The notes: generated from the sequence alone by a model not told the origin. 64,000 bases of DNA from Aquila chrysaetos chrysaetos (GCF_900496995.4 NC_044020.1:12480001-12544000), one strand, 5' to 3'. Shown: positions 18,201 to 33,200, counted from the first letter of the stretch. Numbers and translations are program-made.

Positions 18201-21200
18201 AAAGGCAGGCAGGAAGGACTCTGTCCAGTCTGAACTATTGGTGAACTGTGATCCTTAAGAAGGGGCTGGCTTGGGGGTAGGAAAGTGCTTTTGGGGATTT
18301 TTTTTCTTTTTTTTTTTTTTTTTAATAGCTTAAAGCATGTAATTCTTGTGGTTTTTAACAGTAAAGTTGCTGTGGTTAAGCAGCTCCTTTGCAAAGCCTG
18401 TATTTCTTGCTGTGGAAGGTAGAAGTTAAAAGATACTGGAAGGAGATAAAAGTAGAAGTCTAGAGAGCCAGTAAGGACTCTAAGGCAGTGTGTAGGGGTT
18501 CAAGACTTCTTAAACATTACTGTGTGGGGCAGAATAGGGGCGTCTCAGGGAAAGGAGGCCCACAAAAGACCTGATCTTGGGAAGATGTCCTAAAAACCTG
18601 TATTTAGGTACTACTCCCTCTCAGCTGGCTTAGAAGCATGTGATCCTGTTGCAACAGTGGTACCCATACCAAGTGGTGCAAGGTTTGAAATTTGACTGCT
18701 TTCATGTGTTTCCTTCCTTATTTCTCCTGAAGAGTCAGCCCTCCTCCCTGTGGCGTCACAAGGCTGGGCATTGATAGTTTATCTCCATGTAATGATGAGT
18801 TAAGGGTGCGGGAACAAGGACGCTGTACAAACAAGACAGAGCTGTTGTTAAATGAGTGACTGGTACGAGGAGGCTGAGACATCTGTCCCTAGTTGCTTAT
18901 GTGGAGACAAATAAAGCAAGTCAGGAGTTCTTGTTGAATGAAAACACGTCCTCCTTTTGAGCTGCCCCCATGCTCCTTTGCCCCATTTCACACTCCAGGT
19001 AGAGTTGCAATGTACTGTATCCTAGATGATAGAGCAATGAAATTAGACAACTTTCACACAGGCTCTTCTCGTGTGGATGAGTGCGATGGCATGGTCCCCT
19101 GTTTGGGACATGATACCACAGGCAGGGATGGCCACGCTCTCTGATGTGGAGTCACTGGATTTGGGAAACCCTTGCACTGAGTAATGAAAAACTGTGATTT
19201 CTGTTTCAAAGTTCTGTCAGCCCAGGTTTAGTAGATCCACAAAGGTGGCCAAAAGGTTGCTGGATAATGAAAGCCGGACACCAAGCTTTCATTTAGACAG
19301 CTAAACAATCAACCAGTTTTCAGGAGTCCTTATGATGCCAGCTAAAATTAGAGAAATCCAGTTCCTCTGAATTTGGCCCTTACAGAGTATTCTGTCTAGT
19401 CCAGCAGCTACAAATGCAAGCCTGAAGTCTCAAATAACAAGAGGCTTAAACAAACCAGGAGTCTTCAGAGACCTGGGATTTTGATTAATGCAGGAGGATG
19501 GCTTTACTTGGGATGCTTGGTGCTATAGCTGTCACCAGATAACCACTGCACCTGTGGAGTATGAACGCATGGCTATGACTCTTTTTTATTTTGAGCTGCC
19601 ACAATGCATGTACAGCTTTTCAAAGTGGGACCTTTTCTGCTTTTACTTTGTCTTAAAGTTGAGTCCTGTAAACTGCTGCGGCTCAGGAGCTGATTCGCAA
19701 GCAACTCGGGTTTCCCTGCAGCAGGACTGCCAGACAAGCTGGGGGGGGGGGGGTTGCGTTATGTGGGATTACTAAGGAGATTAAATGATTCCCTTTTGGC
19801 AAACAGAGCCCGAAGTCAAGTCACAGGACATACCTGAAGGCTCATCAAAGTGACTTATGTTATCACGCTAGAGCTGGTGTCTTTCTAGTCACTTTGAAAA
19901 TGTTCCCCTTCTGAGAGTGGGGACTGCTGCCTTTTCTTCTCCGTATTGTGTCAAAGAGAGGAAACCTGCATCTGGTAGTCAGACATCAAGTTCATCTTGC
20001 AAGCATTGTTGCAGAGCCAGCATGTCTGCTGGAAAACAGCACCTACTAGTATGCAGCACTTTCCCAAGGTGGGGATGTATCATTATTGCCCGCTTCTTAA
20101 GGGTACAGAAATTAGGACTTGAAAAAGTACAGCCCAGTCACATAACAGCGCTGGCTGAACTGGTGCTGGAGCTCTGCTCCTGTGTCCCATTTCCGGATGT
20201 TTTGGCTTTCCATATGAGACAGCCTCTTTCCCTGCAAAGAGTCTGCTGGCTTCAGTCTGACCTCAGGCAAATCCCCTCTCTGCTTCCTTCTGTGTAAACG
20301 TGGCACAGGGATACAGATCACTACAGGGGCTGAGTGAGGCACCCATCTATCTTTTATAAGTCAGAGGCTTTATTCTTACTCAAAGCACACACACAAATAT
20401 TTAACTCTCACTTCTATTGTTATTTTTAATTTTTGTAGGAATTCTTATAGAAAGAAGGATGAATATCACCACAAGCATGGGATTTTTTTTTTTAATTTTT
20501 TTTTTTTTAAACTTGATCTCTGGTTTTGCTGTAGGGAGCTGGCAGGTCCCAGGGCCTGTGAAACCTGGCTCTGGCACCAGAGGGCATGCTGAGCTCCACA
20601 GCTCACTGAAGCTACCTGAAAAATTTCCACTGAAATTAGTTTTCAAGAGAAATTCTTTGCTTTTTATTACCCATTTATTTTTACAAGAAATAGCTACTTT
20701 CTTCTGAAAACTTTTGGAGGAGGTTCATCTAAATATTTGTTTCCAAAGCTTGCAGATTTTGGGCTGAGGGGAAGCACAGAGCTTGCTTAAAGCTACTTGG
20801 ACACTTTCTACCTACAGTTTCTCTTGTATTTTTCAGGGCAGAAAAAAAAGATTACAGAGCAGATCTAATTGCAAATCTGTGTGCTTTGTGGGTTTTGTGA
20901 CTCTATCCCCAGGGGAGAACAGCCTGAAAGATAGAGTGGGACAGCATGAGGCTCACAAGTATGAGAATGATAATCCTCTTCATGGGAGCGCTCTGGCAGA
21001 GGGGGATGTCTGAGGAGAAACTGTATTATTGGCCATTATTTCCAAAGGAAATGCTGGAGGATGCCAAAGAAAACAGAGATATGAATGCAGGCTGTGCACT
21101 CGGAGGGGTAGGTGCAGAGACTCTTTCCACGGGGATCCCGGCTGATAAACAGCCAGCCGCACACAGGCGAGCACACACACAGCATCAGGCACCAGGGAAA

Positions 21201-24200
21201 ATCTGAGGTATTTCCACAATATTTGCCAGCTGGCATCTTTAGAAGTACTTTTGTAAACATCAGTTGATGAAGGTTAAAGCACACAGAGACTCATCATCTT
21301 GCAAGGTACAAGAGGAGCGCGGTTCCATTTCTATGGGCAGAAAGTGGAGAGATTAAAGGTCCTGCTCTCAATCAATACCTCTACTTTTAAATGCACAGTT
21401 ATTAGCTACTCTACTTTTCCAGGGGAACTCACTCCCTGCAGCTCCTGACCCCTTCACTTGGGATGAAGGGAGCCAATTTTAGTATTTTTGGCCTCCGTGC
21501 CATGCCTAGGCACAGGCAGCATCAGCGGCAGCACCAGGAAGAGCAGCGATGACCAGACATCTGCCCACCCGGTGGGTCAGACTTCCCTCGCAGAGCTGCA
21601 CGGCTCAGCTTGCAGGCGAGGAAGCAGGTTTGTGCACAGCCACATGTGTGCAAGAGAAGGGACACACAGGGAACACTGGTCAATACCAACTGTGGTGCGA
21701 ACTCCGCAAGGCAAAGGCTGGTTTTCTCCAATTTGACACAACAGCAAGCATTTTGGCTGTGTTCCACGAACAAAAGTAATAGTAAACCTCATCGTGGCTG
21801 CTGCAGGCAAAAGGAAAACTGAGTGTTCAGGGCCAGTCCCCCTCTTTAGCCTCTGTGGAGGCTGTCAGCTAGTCCAGTTGTGCTTAGGGTTTTTTCCTTT
21901 TAATATAGCCATCTGTTCTGCTCACTAGGGGTCCTGTTCAGAGCCAAATGGTTGTGTTGCCTTCAATTCATATTGGATAAATTCCAGAAAATAAATCGTG
22001 GATGCTTTCCTGGTATCTCAGGCTCTTCCCATGTATGGGACTGGTCCTGATGAAGATCTTTTTCTGAGGTGTTCCTACACTTCTGTGACAGGTCCCTGCT
22101 CAGTGTAACAGAGGGCTCACTGACACTAACTGTTTGGACGAGAGCTCTCCAACCAAAAAGTAACTTCCAGGAGCTGAGAGCCAGTGCCTCTTCAGAAGTG
22201 GAAGCCGACACAAATGGCAGGCACAGATCCTGTGTGCTTGTTGAGCACCGTTCATGTTCTCTAGTCTCGCAAAACTCCCACTCTTCATTTGCTTTATCTG
22301 CCTCCTGTGTCTCCTCTCACACCTGCAAGCAAACCTGGTGAGCTCTCCTGGGCAGAGATGTCACCATGGTGCAGCACTTAGGATCTTCATCCTTGAGCTA
22401 AGCGGTGCCAAAGTAGGACGCTATCGCTCAAGGGATGAAAGTGCAGTTGGGTGAAACTGCCGGCAGAGCATCCCCAATTTACCGAGCTGAAAGGCTGGCC
22501 TCATATTCTCACTACAACTTCCCAAAATGAGGCCATGCAAGAGCAGGAGACTAACAGCAAACCCGAACACCGTGTAGAGCTGAAGGGTTGGAAGTGGGTA
22601 GGGAAGCCGGGCAGTCCCCTGGCTGTGGCTGGCAGGGGGAGCAGGGAGAGGAGTGGGGGTGAGTCACGAGGTAGCAGAGCCCCACGAGAGCCAGGGCACC
22701 TCTCCTCGCCCTTGCCCTCTGGCTGACACGGCAGTCGGTTCTGCTTCCCGGCTGGCTGAGGCACTCGTAGCCTGGAGAGACCCGCTTGTCGCATCAAGCG
22801 TGCATGCCCCGCTCTCCATTTCTCCCTTTCCATGCTTCTTCTCATCTCTTATTCATCCTGCAGACGCTCTCTGCCCTGACTGCATCTTCTGTTCAGCTCC
22901 TCCTCTCTCCTTTCATCCTCTTCTTCTATTCTCTCCTTCTCCATTCTTTTCTGGCCCTGTGCCTTTCACCTTGTCTTTCTTTCATACTTTTTCCTGCTAT
23001 TGAGCTCTTCTTGTTCATGCACCCCCTTCCTCGGGTTGCTGTCTCCTTTTTCTCCCCCACTCTTTTCCCCCTTTGGCACTCTGCACTGCTGTATAGCGAG
23101 TTTCTTGAATGCGTTCACTTTCAGACACCACTCACGGCTTCCTATGCTACAGGGCAACATAAATTATGTATCACTCAAATAACTGTCTTACCAAATCTAT
23201 ATTAAACTCCCTCGTTAAGTGTATTTATGATACTGAATTGAAGGGATCCAGGAATTGACTGGCAGGCTGCAGGGCTGAGCTGGAATAGAAGATAATTTTA
23301 CTTTTCCAGGTAGCTGAGATGAGGACAAGCCAGGAAGGGCAGTGACACTGGTGGAGGAGCCTCCATCCATAGCTCAGAAGCTCCATAGCCCGTAGGGGCT
23401 CAAGAACTGCTTGGCACCAGCAATTACAATGTGCTGATGCATGATCTCTGATTGTTGAACAGAAGCAATTGGGTGTGTATGTGTGATGGGGGGACAGCTC
23501 TTTGAATGTATGGAATTGGGAGTGCACTCAAAAGGATTAGTGGGAACAATTATTTCCAAAGCCAGGATATAGAAGCTGGAGCCTATTCAAGTCACTAGTG
23601 TTTAGCACCCAGAGCAGTTTTATCCCAGTGTTTTGGGGAGAGGAAAAAAAAAAAAAGCAAGGGAAGACTAAAAACAGCTTTACAAGGAAAAATTAAAAGT
23701 AGGTTAGCAGAGAAAATGAGTTTATAAAAAATGGAAGAGCAGCCGGGAGGCAGAACAGTAACTACTGCATTGTGCTTACAAAGCTAAACATGTTAAGATG
23801 AATAAATCCCCAAGCTGGATGGCTTATGGCCCAAAATATTAAGAAAAGCTGGGCCTGATCGCAGGCTGCTGCCAGATCCAAAGAGCAAATGTGTTCATAT
23901 AAATCATTTTAATACAAAACATTCCTAAAGCAAGGTCCTAAATTTGAACTTCTTCCAAGTCTAAGAGTGTTTGCATCCAGTGCTGAGGGGTCAGGTTGAT
24001 CTCTGAAACTGAGAGAACATAGTAACAGCTGTACCGGATCAGACCAAAGGTCCAGCTCCCCTCTGACTGTGGTTTGTAGCAGATGTGTAGGGTAAAAAAA
24101 AAAAAAAAAAATCTTAGAATGGGACAAGCATATAGCAGTGGTGCCTTATGCTCTGTTCATCTAGTGACCTTCAACTCTGTATACAGAACCATCCCAGCCC

Positions 24201-27200
24201 TGCTCTGATATTGCTTTTCATGTGAGGAAGCCCAAAGTGAATTTGTCATTTGCTGTGTGGCTTAGGGCATCCTACTTGCTCTCCCTGGATCTTAGTTTCC
24301 CCAACTGTAAAATAATAAGACTGCTCATACAGGTGACGTGGAGAGAGAGAGATGGCTAAGGTCTACTGCAGAAGTGCGATTCGTGCCTGTGTTTTGTATA
24401 TAATACAGATGGACTGAATTCATCATGCAGGTAAGTCACTGAAGCTGACGAAATTAGGTAGGCGATTTTCTTATTCCCAGGGGACTTTACATCTTGCAGT
24501 ATTTCCCAGGTAAACCTCAATCTAAGGCACTGGAGTTCAGGTGCATCTGCAGATTTTGACATGTATGTGTCCCTGGTCACCCTCTGAACGCTCAGGGCTC
24601 TCCACAGAAAGGAAGCTGTTAGACTCCAGGTGGAAAGAGCGGAGAACGTGACTGAGGGTTTCAACAGGCAGAGCTGATGAAATCACATCCATAAACAGTG
24701 ATACTCAGGGGGTTTTGTCCCTCTATTATTTAGAAGGTCTTTCATCCACAAAGCATTTTTTCCAGTTTCCTGTGTACTAACACTCACAATGTCGTTGTCC
24801 TGCGGGTCAGTGTCTGTCTCCTATTGCAGTGCTCACCAGCATCTCCAAAGAGATGCTGATGATTGAGTCTTACCTGGGTGCATAGTATTCTCTTTCTTCA
24901 AAAACTGCCAGGCTTAGCTTCTTCCTCTGCCAGGAAATTGAGCCAATCTCTGGATCTAAAAAGGCTGAATCTGCTGATTTTGTTCAGAACTGGCACACTC
25001 TGAGTTGTGTCAGTTTGCAGCTGAGCATCTGGCCTCATGCCATCAGGAGAGGGGAAAAAAAAGAAAGAAAAAAAAAAAAGGTGCTGTTGCTGATCTAAAC
25101 TTTCATAAGCCCTTAATCCCAATTGTTTGTGTGTTTGTTTTTGTTGGTTGTTTTTTTTTTTTTCTCAAAGCTGGCCAAACTCAGTATTGAATACAGAAAC
25201 TAGTGAGGTAGGATCTGGGGTTACAAGGGCAGATACTTGTAGTCAGCAATGGACTTCAGGGTACGGAAGTCTGCAGAGCAGCATCTCGGGTCTGTGCTAG
25301 GCTGCTTGGGAATGTCACACTTAGAAACAACATCAGCTGTCACTGGAAAGATTTTAAACACATTAGGAGTGTTCTAACAAATGGCTATTGCATTTTAAGA
25401 TGAGAAAATGCAAAGTGATGCATGGCTATGGCTGTTCAGATTCAATTAGTGTTAACGCCCTTCCATTAAGCTCTGGCTTGCGGGGCTGCCTCTTGCTTGG
25501 GAGCCTGCTGTGCCAAGGAAGGCTGCTCCAACCTCACCAGGGCTGGGGTGATGGGTAACCTGGAGAGGACGTGAGGTGCTGTGCTCGAAAGGAGCAGCGT
25601 GCGTTCTCAGCAGCGTGCGTGGGAGAACCTCTGAGCACCACTGAGCGCATCCATGGCATCTCTCTGTGCCTGGCTGAATAATTGTCATGTTTGTTTGTTC
25701 TGGGTTTAGTATTGCTTTGTGTGGGGTGACTACATTAGCATTTCTGCTTGTGGTTTGGTTATTGTCTGACTGAGGCTATTCCTCCTGTTCTTGGATTGAT
25801 TATGGCAAGTCATTGAGCTGCATTTTAGAGGGTTTTGCTGCTGCTGTGGCTAAAATGGACAAGAATGGGACTGTATGGGTAAAGGCACTTCTAGGAGTTG
25901 GAGAGGTCTGAGCTTGGCTCTAAGCTGTTGTGTAATTTCTGTCTTGGATTCTTTGTAAAAATGGGGATAAAACTATTTTAATTCTCATGTTAAGAGCTTT
26001 CCAGCCCAAGAAAATGCCTGTTTTGTTTTTTTTTTTTTGTTTGGTTTGTTTTTGGTTTTGTTTTTGTTTTTTTTTAAATGTGTACAGTAACTAGCACAAT
26101 GGAGCTCTGGTCTCAGTTACAGCCTCTTATCCTAACTCTGTTAGAGATAAAAAGGTAGGAGGTTCCTCAAAATTTAACTGAGTTTTTAATAGGATTTATT
26201 GTTAGCTTGTGCAGAGCATTTACACTTTTAACTATTACCCATGTTCTAATAAGTGAATCCTCTGAAGAGCCAAAAGGCATCATTGCAGATCAGTGAAGGA
26301 TGGCAGAGTACAGAATGAGACTGGTGTCCTGCCCTTGAGTCTCTTGCTTTTGCTACAAAACTTCACCTACCTGACAGCAGTTATGGATGGCTACCAACAA
26401 CTAGAAGAACTCTATTTTTTCAGGACAAGATATGAGCATAGCTAATTTCTAAAGTACCCAGTACAGGGCTTTTCTCTCTCCTACACTTGCTACATCAACC
26501 CTTCAAACTGTATATTCAGGTTTCTTAATTGAGTATGGTTTCACTGGCTCAAATTTCATTTATCCTTTGAGTGGCAGAGCATTGAGCAGTTTAGGCATGC
26601 ATTGCTTCAAAAAGGGTCAGTATGAGGCAAGACTGAATCAAGAAGATACTTAAAACAAATTCTCACTAGAGAAGGCAGCTGGTTTTGACCTGTATCCTAT
26701 GGGCTGTTGGAGATGTCTGCTTCTTAGGCATCCTCAAAAGGCAACTAAGAAAAGTGAGCTCATATATGCAAGACAGCTCTTGAACATATAAGTTATGTCT
26801 CTGAAATGGTCTGCCCATCTGGTGGGAAACATTTACAAGTTCAGAGTTTTAAAGCAGTGGGAAACACTCAGTGAAATGCTTTGGGTAGGCCTAGAGGTAT
26901 TCCCTTCTAAGCAGCCAAGGTTAAGCTTTTGGCCCTCTGAAGCTTGTAAGCAGGTGAACTGTTGAATACAATGGCTCTTTGCTCCTCATTTTCTGGAAAA
27001 AATTGTCACTGTAGTTCAAGTCAGGAAGGAGATACCTCAACTGCAGAAGCAGGGGATATGTCCCACAAGGAGGGGATGCTATTATTTCCTGATACAAGTG
27101 GCACCCAGCAACCTCATCACATCAAGGGTGCCCTGTTATAACAGGCACAAATAAACTTGCTTAGGAGCACACAGGCAGCCTGCAACAGAAGTAACCCAGA

Positions 27201-30200
27201 ATTTGATCTAGTTTTCTGACAGATGCAGCATTACCTCCCTTCCTTCAGACTGCAGCTTGCTGAGTCCTTGCCCACTGTTAGAACCAAATAATCCCACCCT
27301 TTGGCTCTTCCTCTCCAATTTTCCTCTTTCATTGGCACATCGAGTGTCTTTTGTTTAGGGGGACATAGACATTGTTTTGGGGAGGATAGTGCAAAGGAAA
27401 TGCTCACTCAGGCTTCTCTGCAGTCTCGCTGCTGTTAGCTGAAGTTACATGAATCTGAACCAACAGGAAAATCCAGATGGGGTCAGGGTGAGTTTTGTGC
27501 CAGAACCTGTTTTTTTGGCCATATGTGACAGAAACCTGAAGCAGCCAGAACATTGAGGTGGAATTGCCTCACATCAAAAGGCAAAAAAAAAAAAGCCTCC
27601 AGTCTGTAAAACTGGAGTTATGAGAACAGTCTGTTAAGCTAAAAAAAGGGTAATTCTTTAATTGGAGAAATCATTGGGTGAGACACAATAACTTTTAAAA
27701 CAAAGTGTCTTTGCATGGTGAGTCTATTCCTTCAGTCTTGGTTTCCCTCCCAGCAACTTCCATGGACTACCTGGTGTGTATAAACCTGCTGCTCTCCTTG
27801 AAGTCCCCAGGAGAGCCTTCCCCTTGATGCTTGCCGAGTTACCCTCTTTCACCTGTGTAGCCCTGTGGCATGTGTTCTGGGTGCTCTTCCCCCTCTTCTA
27901 GAGCCTTCTGGTGGTCCAGGGAACAACAGCTGGCACAGGGCAAATCTGCAGCCATCCTCCCACACGATCCCCAAGTAGGGAAGTGTGTCCCAGCCATGCC
28001 CTTTTTACTGGAGTATGCAACTTACAGTCCCTATACAGTAAATTGGAAGCAATCAAGCTAAGTGGTTATGCCATCTGCTGCAATTAATGTTTGTGGAACT
28101 TTGTTCTGGAAGAAACTAGCCCTGTGCAAGACCCAGCTCCCCTAGCCAAGCTTCCGTACCAGCCCACGTGGTGAGTCCCCTTGCAGAAAGGCAGCAGCAG
28201 CACTGGGCTCTGTGGGATGTTCTCATCTCCCATGCAAGTCCCTGGAGGCAGATGCTTCAGCAGACTGACTCTGACAGTGGGAGAGAGTGAAGGAGTGGGA
28301 GGCAGAAAAAAGATTGCAAGAGAGCAATTTTTTTTTTCTTTTTCTTTTTTTTTTTTTTTTTCCTCCTGGTGCAGATTTTTCCAAACCACGCAGACCCAAT
28401 GTGATCTCAAACAATGTCACACAGAGGGTCCAAGCTCTGTAATTAAGTCCCTGCAGAGGCTCAGCTCTTGTAGGGGACCTGGCATTCCTGGGCAAGGTGT
28501 TCTTACTCAAGAGCACTGAGGCCCAGGGACACAGCTGACTGGGTCACCAAGGGAGCCCTTCCTATGTTCAGAACAAAGGAAAGGTCCAACACAACATCCT
28601 TACAAAACCCTGGGTACAGGAGGAAAATCTGAAAACAGCATATCTAGTGTTGTGTTGCTTTATATGTGTTTAATAACTTGAGGCATCTCAGTTGGGAAAC
28701 TTTGACTTTATTGTTCCTATTAATAATTTAACTGAAAGCTGGGCCAAGGCCCTGCCTTAGGATGTACAGTAAAGCTCGGGGAGGAGGTTTAAGGTGGTTA
28801 TAGAGCAGAAGGTTTTCCTTGGTAATCAGAAATATTAAGTTTGGCCTTCTCTTGTCTTCCTGGAGGAATTTCAAGGGTGGGGTCATCCTGTTGTTTGGGT
28901 TTATAGCTTGCTATGTTGACAGAAGGATTCATAGGATGGGGTTGATTTTCCTTTTTCTTTCCATCCTTCAGTGCAGCTTGATGGTGCTCTAACAGCTAGC
29001 CATACTAAATTCAGGGCAGTGATATAGTGGGCTATAAACATGGCCATTGGTATATCAGTATGTTAAACATAAATCGTCAATTACTGTTGGGCAGCAATCA
29101 AAAGTGAAACAGCTGGTGGCCAGTAATATCTTCTCTTTCTGAAAAATGGTACTGGGACTTCCCTGTCCAACTTCCACTGAGTTCAGTGGAAGTTAAACAA
29201 TTAAAACACCTTTGGCCATCTCAGCTTAAGTTCACAATGTTAAATTAAATTATACTCCAACGGTGTGGCTCTGAAAGCATCTCCATTAAGATATTTTATA
29301 AGATCAAAGTGGCAGAATTGAAGTGCCAGGGTCAGAATTTTTTCATAATAGTAGGTAACAGGCCTGTTCCACTTGGCGAACTGGATTGAGTAGTTGATGT
29401 TAAACTGAGATCACCAGGTCACTGGCACAACAGAGGAACTAGGTGAGAAAATCAGCAACTTGCATTTCAACTAGGGGATGCTGGAGAGTAAGGCAAAATC
29501 ACATGTTTCGGGAGAAGTCAATTAAAATGAGGACTATGAGGCACGCAGGAATTCCACAGAAAAGGAAAGGATCTCTGCTGCTTTTGCTTTTTATTTGTGA
29601 GTTGCTTGCTTTGTGTTGGTCTCTGAGGCTGAGTGGGGAGTAGATGCAGTGGGGAGGGCTATTGCCCCACTGCCGCCCCTGGTAGGGGCCCTGCAGAGTT
29701 TTGTCTCCCTCCGGTAACCACTCCGGCTGTGGCATCACAGCTGCCTCCACTTTCGTGTCTTGCTGAGTTCAGAAGCTCAGCTTTGAAATCTCAAGTCCCA
29801 CGTTACAGCACCCAGCTGTAACATCTACATCAGTATGTCTTCCTAAAAATCTAGAATCTGCTCTGAGGATTTTCTGGGAGGAGGGTGGCGGGAGAAATAG
29901 CCAAACTAGATGAGATAACCAGCAGGTGGTGCTCAGTCGTAAATGCAAAGGGTTGCTCCATTGTTAAGGTGGTAGCAAGAATTCTTGCAGTGCAATGGGT
30001 TATCCTATGCCTCTGCCAATATACTAGCAATTTTTTCCAGTGGATTATGAATTTAGATATAACTATGACTAAAAAGGGTTATATGCTTTCTAGATAGAGT
30101 CCTGGGTTAGGAGGTATTGCAAAAGTGCATCGTATAATTTGGAAACTTCTCTGACCAGCTGCAGAGCAGGGATTGAAGTCTAAGGGCAAAGAGTTCAGAA

Positions 30201-33200
30201 AGCATAAATGTTTGGTCTTCAAAGATGCCTGATATAACTTATTTAAGACAGATTGCCACAGGAATCCACACAGTAAAAGAAGTACGCAGCAACTGTAGAG
30301 CGCTCTCTTCCTCCTTTTCCCTCTATTAATCACCTGTTTTAGAGTTAACTTTGTGCTTTTATGTTGTGTTAAAATAATGCACAAGATCCTGGGCTAAGCT
30401 GTGCCTGGAAGATAATAGAACAGTAATGTTTACAACAAAGCTCAGGAGGGCAGCTCTGTAAAAAGAGCTGCTTCAGAAGTGTCATGCATGTAAAACTGGC
30501 TCTTATCAAATTTGGTTTTTTTTTTTTTTTTTAATGGCCACCATAGCCCTAGACGGCATTCTTTTAAATATTGAATACCAACCACATGACACACATTCTT
30601 CCAATAAAATTTCTTGTCAGTTAAAACTGTCTCTCCTGCTTTAACACTACATACCCTTAATGTCAATAGTAGCCTCCTGAAGTCTTAAATTTCTCTTCCC
30701 TGCACCACAGGAAGGACACTGCAGTAGGATTGGAGAAGTATTATGTTTTGGGCTCAGTTCCTCAAACAGCTGTTGCTGTGGCTCTTCAGCTTTATGTAAA
30801 AGCAATACTAAAGGTCAAATTAGATAGCATTTTAGAAATAAAACTGGCCTTGACCTAAATCCTGTGCAACCTCACTTACTGATAATGCACAGAATGCAAG
30901 CAAGCATAGACTTCGTTCTCCTGTTTCAGTTTTTGAAACAGTGATTTAGAGCAATCATGCTCTGAAGGGAGTGCTCCTGTATAGCCTTAAATGGTGAAGG
31001 TCTACTTGTCTCAGCTCTGGCAGGAGAAGGAACACACACCATCACTTTCTATCCCAAGACATAGATGACAAAGCTTAGGGAACAGCATCTCAAAACCAGA
31101 CTGTGTACGTGTCCCAGAGAATGGGGTTTGATGCTTCCAAAAGTGTTGAGGGCTTTCTAGATTATTTAATAGAAATGAGTTAGTAAGCGTTCATGGGCTA
31201 CTAAGAAAGCTCATGCAGCTGAAGTTGTGCTTGTGAGAAGGCTTTGCAAACAGCAGGCGTGTGTGGGGAGGAAGATGAGATCGCTGGTTCCTGCCTAGCT
31301 AGTGGAGCCAAGGTGTCCTGTATGGGTTTGCCTCCAATCACAGCGGCAGCGCACATCAGACCTTGTTCTTGCTACCCACCCAGTCCAGCATTCTGTCTCA
31401 GACTCATGGAAGCAATAACTGATTTATAAATCCTCCGCTTCAAAATTAATAGTGGTCTCTCCTAACCATTAATCTAAGTGCTGTTCTTTTTAATGAGCCT
31501 AACAGGGCTGGAACTTCTAGTATAACCAGTGGGAACTTCTCAGCCACAATACTTTGCTTAGGCAGCTGTTCCAGGCAACAGTGCAGCAAAATACTGCTTT
31601 CTGAAAATTATACTGTCTGAGGTCTTTCTAGTCACTTGAAAGGAGGTGGATGGAAATAAACTCTGAGCTTCATTATGCTGATGCATCTAAAGTGTCACAG
31701 GAAGTGCTTTGCATCAGGGAAGCCAAAGCAACATTTAAGCAAATGGCTGTGGAACAGCCTTTTGGCTGCAGCTAGCATCAGCCAGGGACCTGTTTGGCAT
31801 GTACCTGACTCAACGGCCAGCTGTGTTTCTACTGAAAGCTGTGGGGAAGAAAGCCTTCACTGACCTCCCAGGGGAAATAGGAGCAGGCATTCAGTGGGCA
31901 GTGCTGGAGTGTGGGTTTCTGTCCGAGGGCACTGATTAATAACTTATTGGCTTTGGTGGACTTGGCACACTCTCAGCATTTCTGTAAGTCAGATTGGGTT
32001 TATGTGCATTTGAGGCAATCTTCTCTAGTGTAATTAATTAATTAAGAAAGATGCATTTAATTAGGCTGCAGAAATAAATTAAGAATATCAGAGCCCAGTT
32101 CAGCTGAAGCTGTCCTTGCTTTCACAAACAAAACAATGCCTTTGAAACAGTTTCCTGTGAATTAATCTCATCAAGCAGTTTCCCTGTTAAGTATCCTTGC
32201 TGACAACAGAAATGTCATCTGTTGTTGAAGAGTGTTACATAGCTACACTGAAGGTGGTGGTGGGGGAAAAACAACCCAACACCACAAAAACCAAAACCCC
32301 CATGAGATTAGACAAATCTAGAACTGTAACTTGGTCACTGGACACACCTGGTAGTAATGGAAAGTTTAGTTAGTGATGTCTAAGATTATAGCAGCAACTA
32401 TGGATGCTCAGACTGAATGAAATTATCATCGCTGACAAGCCAAGAGAACTCAGATGGACATCCAGATCTGTCATAGAGGTTGCATCACTCAGATGCGTCA
32501 TATCTTAATGTGGAAAGTGAGATGAAAAATTCAAACCGTAGCCAGGAAAGAATTCAGGAATGGTCATTGTCTCTAGCTGTGCTGTCAGCTCCACTCTAGC
32601 TGCTGATATGGCACCTGCACTTTTGAATGTGTATTCTCTTATCACTGACGCACTCAAGGGTTTGGCAGGTGATTCATGTACACTGATTCACAATTCATCC
32701 TGGGTGAAGTTTGCAGCAGAAGGTATTATTTTTGGTGTTGTATACACGGGGAAAAAACACAACCTGTGATCAGATTCTTCCCTAGCATAAATTCTTCACT
32801 GTGACCTACAGACTTCTGCCTGTGAAGTTGGAATCGAGATTTTTGTTCTGGCAATTTATACACCATCATCTCTCACTTATCTCTGGGTAGTTTATTCAGG
32901 TTATGGATTAACTGAACAATCATTTAGGAACACCCTGCTCTCTACTGCTTCCAGTCCAACTTGGTACAGCTGCATGACGCTCTGTGGGGCTGCGCAGACT
33001 CACTGACTTGGCTCAGTGCTAATTTAGGAATCTCCACAGCCTGCTGTCTGCCATATTGCTGAGCTTTCCTTTCTCCTTTATCCTTTTGGTGCTTTCTCTT
33101 ACAGCCTGGACACAGTAATACCCTGCCACAGCAAAATGTCAGTTATGACAATTACCTAGAAAATCATGAACTGAGTGTATCAGCAAATAGATGTATTTTT

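Larger units (their letters stand above)
16879..24000 (-). other. NINJ2: NINJ2 intron 1, 3' portion (16.9-24.0 kb)
   Basis: Intronic sequence. Contents seen: T-rich runs near 18,299-18,323; G13 at 19,741-19,753; a MIR-like copy near 20,251-20,340; T-rich runs at 20,480-20,510; and a long pyrimidine-rich block at 22,809-23,075. No exon signature was found. Confidence 0.75.

Noticed and set aside
25590..25625. Tandem CAGCGTGCGT words
   Set aside because: Only two copies of about 10-17 bp; too little to call a repeat array.
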